NCBI RefSeq assembly: GCF_029227915.1
Contig: NC_079886.1
Coordinates: 17,584,501-17,648,500, forward strand
Length of the DNA stretch: 64,000 nt
DNA from: Hydractinia symbiolongicarpus
Lineage: Eukaryota > Cnidaria > Hydrozoa > Anthoathecata > Hydractiniidae
Direction: 5' to 3'
Shown here: one piece after another, positions 62,360-64,000 of the stretch
Numbering within the stretch: position 1 is the first letter of the stretch
How the letters are laid out: the number at the start of each line of letters is the position of its first letter
Position numbers and translations under genes: made by a program
Notes under the pieces: model-generated
What the model was told of the DNA's origin: nothing
Databases searched by the model: none
Seen by the model: only the letters and a program-made list of their open reading frames with translations

Positions 62360-63410
62360 ACCAGTCCGCGTGTTCGGTTCCGAAAAACGGGGTTGATAAA
62401 CATTTATTTTACACTGAGAAGGAGTACACGCATCCCTGGCTTACGTGCAAGTACATAGGAAAAATCACCAAACGCAACAACAATAGTCTGTGTAACGAAG
62501 CAACATGTTCTTTGTACAACATTCAACTTTTCGTTGCTTTCATTGTGACTTCTGCTACACATTATCATTTAGAATATTATACCAGTAGAAGATGTATGTT
62601 ATTTTTAGTACGTTGATAATATATTACATACGGGTAAACAAGCAAAGTGTTGGTGCATTAGACCGATTTTAATGAATGCGCAAAATCCGGACACAATCAC
62701 CCGGTCTACAATATTGGCGGCCCTTCGCTGACGTCATAAAATTCAAATTATCATATCCCCATCATACATGAAAAATTTTAGTTTTGGTATTTTGACTGGA
62801 TTTTCTAGTAGTTTAATCTAACGGCGGCGGTTTGCAGTTATGACAAAGTCAGTGTACAGCTTTAACCACGTGATTCATAGGTCACTTCTACCGATAGCAT
62901 GTGGTTTCTTTCTCTTATACATAAACCCTCAAACGAAACTAGCGGTCAAATCTTTTTATATTAATCCACTATACTTCTTCGAGGTGAGTTTTACTACGGA
63001 CTAGGTGCTTCTTAGATAAAATAAAGTACTTTTATCTTTTGTAATCAATCTTGGTTGCTTTTCATGATTATCGAAGAATTTCAGCAACTATCATTATTTT
63101 TATCCTGATTATGATTGCGTTTTTGTGTTCCTCCCGAGAACATACTTTTCTCTAATCCCAAATAATGAGAGTTCTGAAAACGCGGTCAACGCATTAAAAA
63201 CTCTTCCTTGAAGTACGCCAAATACTTCACTGGAAAACTTCCATGAAACATGATAATATAATCTCGTAATAATGTGTTAATGTAGAAAAACTCGAGCGAC
63301 ATGTTATAACTGGTACTTTTTGTACCATTTTAGGTATTTACGCGACACGATTTGTCGTATACTTCAAATTGTATGCGAAAAAGCGTACCGTGTATCCATC
63401 TCTTATTATC
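62360..63410. other. non-coding stretch with repeat fragments
   Basis: It contains the partner of the 35.6 kb repeat (about 62850-62930) and a TTTACGCGACACGATTTGT segment near 63340 that also occurs near 23711. No gene seen. Confidence 0.5.
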
Positions 63411-63413
63411 CAA

Positions 63414-63689
63414 GGGGCTGTTTAAATAAGAGTAGGAACGGGCCGATTACCGTTTGCTGGGAAGATTTTGATCCGCCCATGGAATATGGAAATAAGTGTG
63501 CGGTAATTTTTTTCTTCTTTTAAATAAAATATGAGAAAAATTATTACGTTTGTCCTGGAACGGTTTTTTTTATAATTAGAAAACGTCCTGCCTGATTTAT
63601 GCTCCCGTTTTTTTTTTAACGGGGTCGCATTTAACGGGGAAAAATGTTTCATATAAACGGTAAGTCCAAGCTCTAATGCAAACAGCCCC
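63414..63689. mobile_element. MITE with GGGGCTGTTT ends
   Basis: A 276-bp stretch begins GGGGCTGTTT and ends AAACAGCCCC (inverted, nine to ten bases). The terminal GGGGCTGTT matches the MITE at 9417-9829, so the two probably share a transposase superfamily, though interiors differ. No ORF. Confidence 0.65.
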
Positions 63690-63699
63690 TAAATATTTT

Positions 63700-64000
63700 A
63701 TCTTTAAAAACTTATAACTGATTTTTTAAGCAACTACTCGTCTCAGCATGTCGCATTTTTTCCTGATGCGCCAAATGCATATTAGATACAGTTGGAAATA
63801 GATCGTGAATCGGTTTGCGCTTTGATGAAATCCCTAACAGCCATGAGTAAATACATTCAACATATTTTTTTTTACATAGAATTACAACAGTGAAGTTAAA
63901 TTTGAAAAACCCACTTTAGCTGTGATGTTATATTAATTATTAAAACTATAAACTTGAAAATAAAAATCTTAACACAAAGTAAATTGAAGATTTATTAAAG
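63700..64000. other. window end, nothing seen
   Basis: AT-rich and non-coding in all frames. Confidence 0.5.

Overview
This is eukaryotic, AT-rich, intron-bearing DNA with long non-coding stretches and many dispersed and tandem repeats. Spliced genes encoding a NIDO–Kazal–MAM–TSP1 membrane protein and a stanniocalcin-like secreted protein, together with BEL/Pao, non-LTR and Tigger-type remnants, point to an early-branching animal. A cnidarian, probably a hydrozoan, is my best guess; that is inference, because no marker gene fixes the taxon. No operon, CRISPR array, rRNA or tRNA gene was seen.

Layout. About 1-8500 is gene-poor: unrecognised decayed ORFs, a (GACG)n microsatellite tail on a dispersed element, a possible transporter-exon remnant, a perfect 36-bp palindrome and an 85-bp tandem repeat. 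From 8669 to 27846 on the minus strand lies the main gene. It has 20 coding exons that I could join by phase, for a protein of about 1,150 residues: signal peptide, NIDO, Kazal-like module, three MAM domains, four almost identical TSP1 domains, a short stalk, one transmembrane helix and a 75-residue tail with two YxxI motifs. The four TSP1 exons sit on 906-bp tandem units, each carrying a piece of a dispersed element. A lone paralogous transmembrane exon lies upstream at 29315-29416.

From 30 to 32 kb there are retroelement fragments and a 440-bp (CGAA)n tract, next to a minus-strand stanniocalcin-like gene (32363-32899). The 33-46 kb stretch is mostly non-coding. It contains GCTAGC-rich repeats, a decayed cluster at about 36.2-38.1 kb whose ORFs resemble genes of large DNA viruses or virus-like elements, a broken C2H2 zinc-finger gene and small tandem repeats.

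From 46.5 to 62.4 kb there is a tandem pair of four-exon plus-strand genes with matching exon lengths. They encode a putatively N-myristoylated protein of about 300 residues whose last exon has a GPGD...AAHD motif. Each copy has one different single-base frameshift. Between the pair are a decayed BEL/Pao element with an internal 63-bp minisatellite, a Tigger/pogo transposase fragment and another copy of the dispersed element. The window ends with a MITE that shares its GGGGCTGTT ends with another MITE in the main gene.
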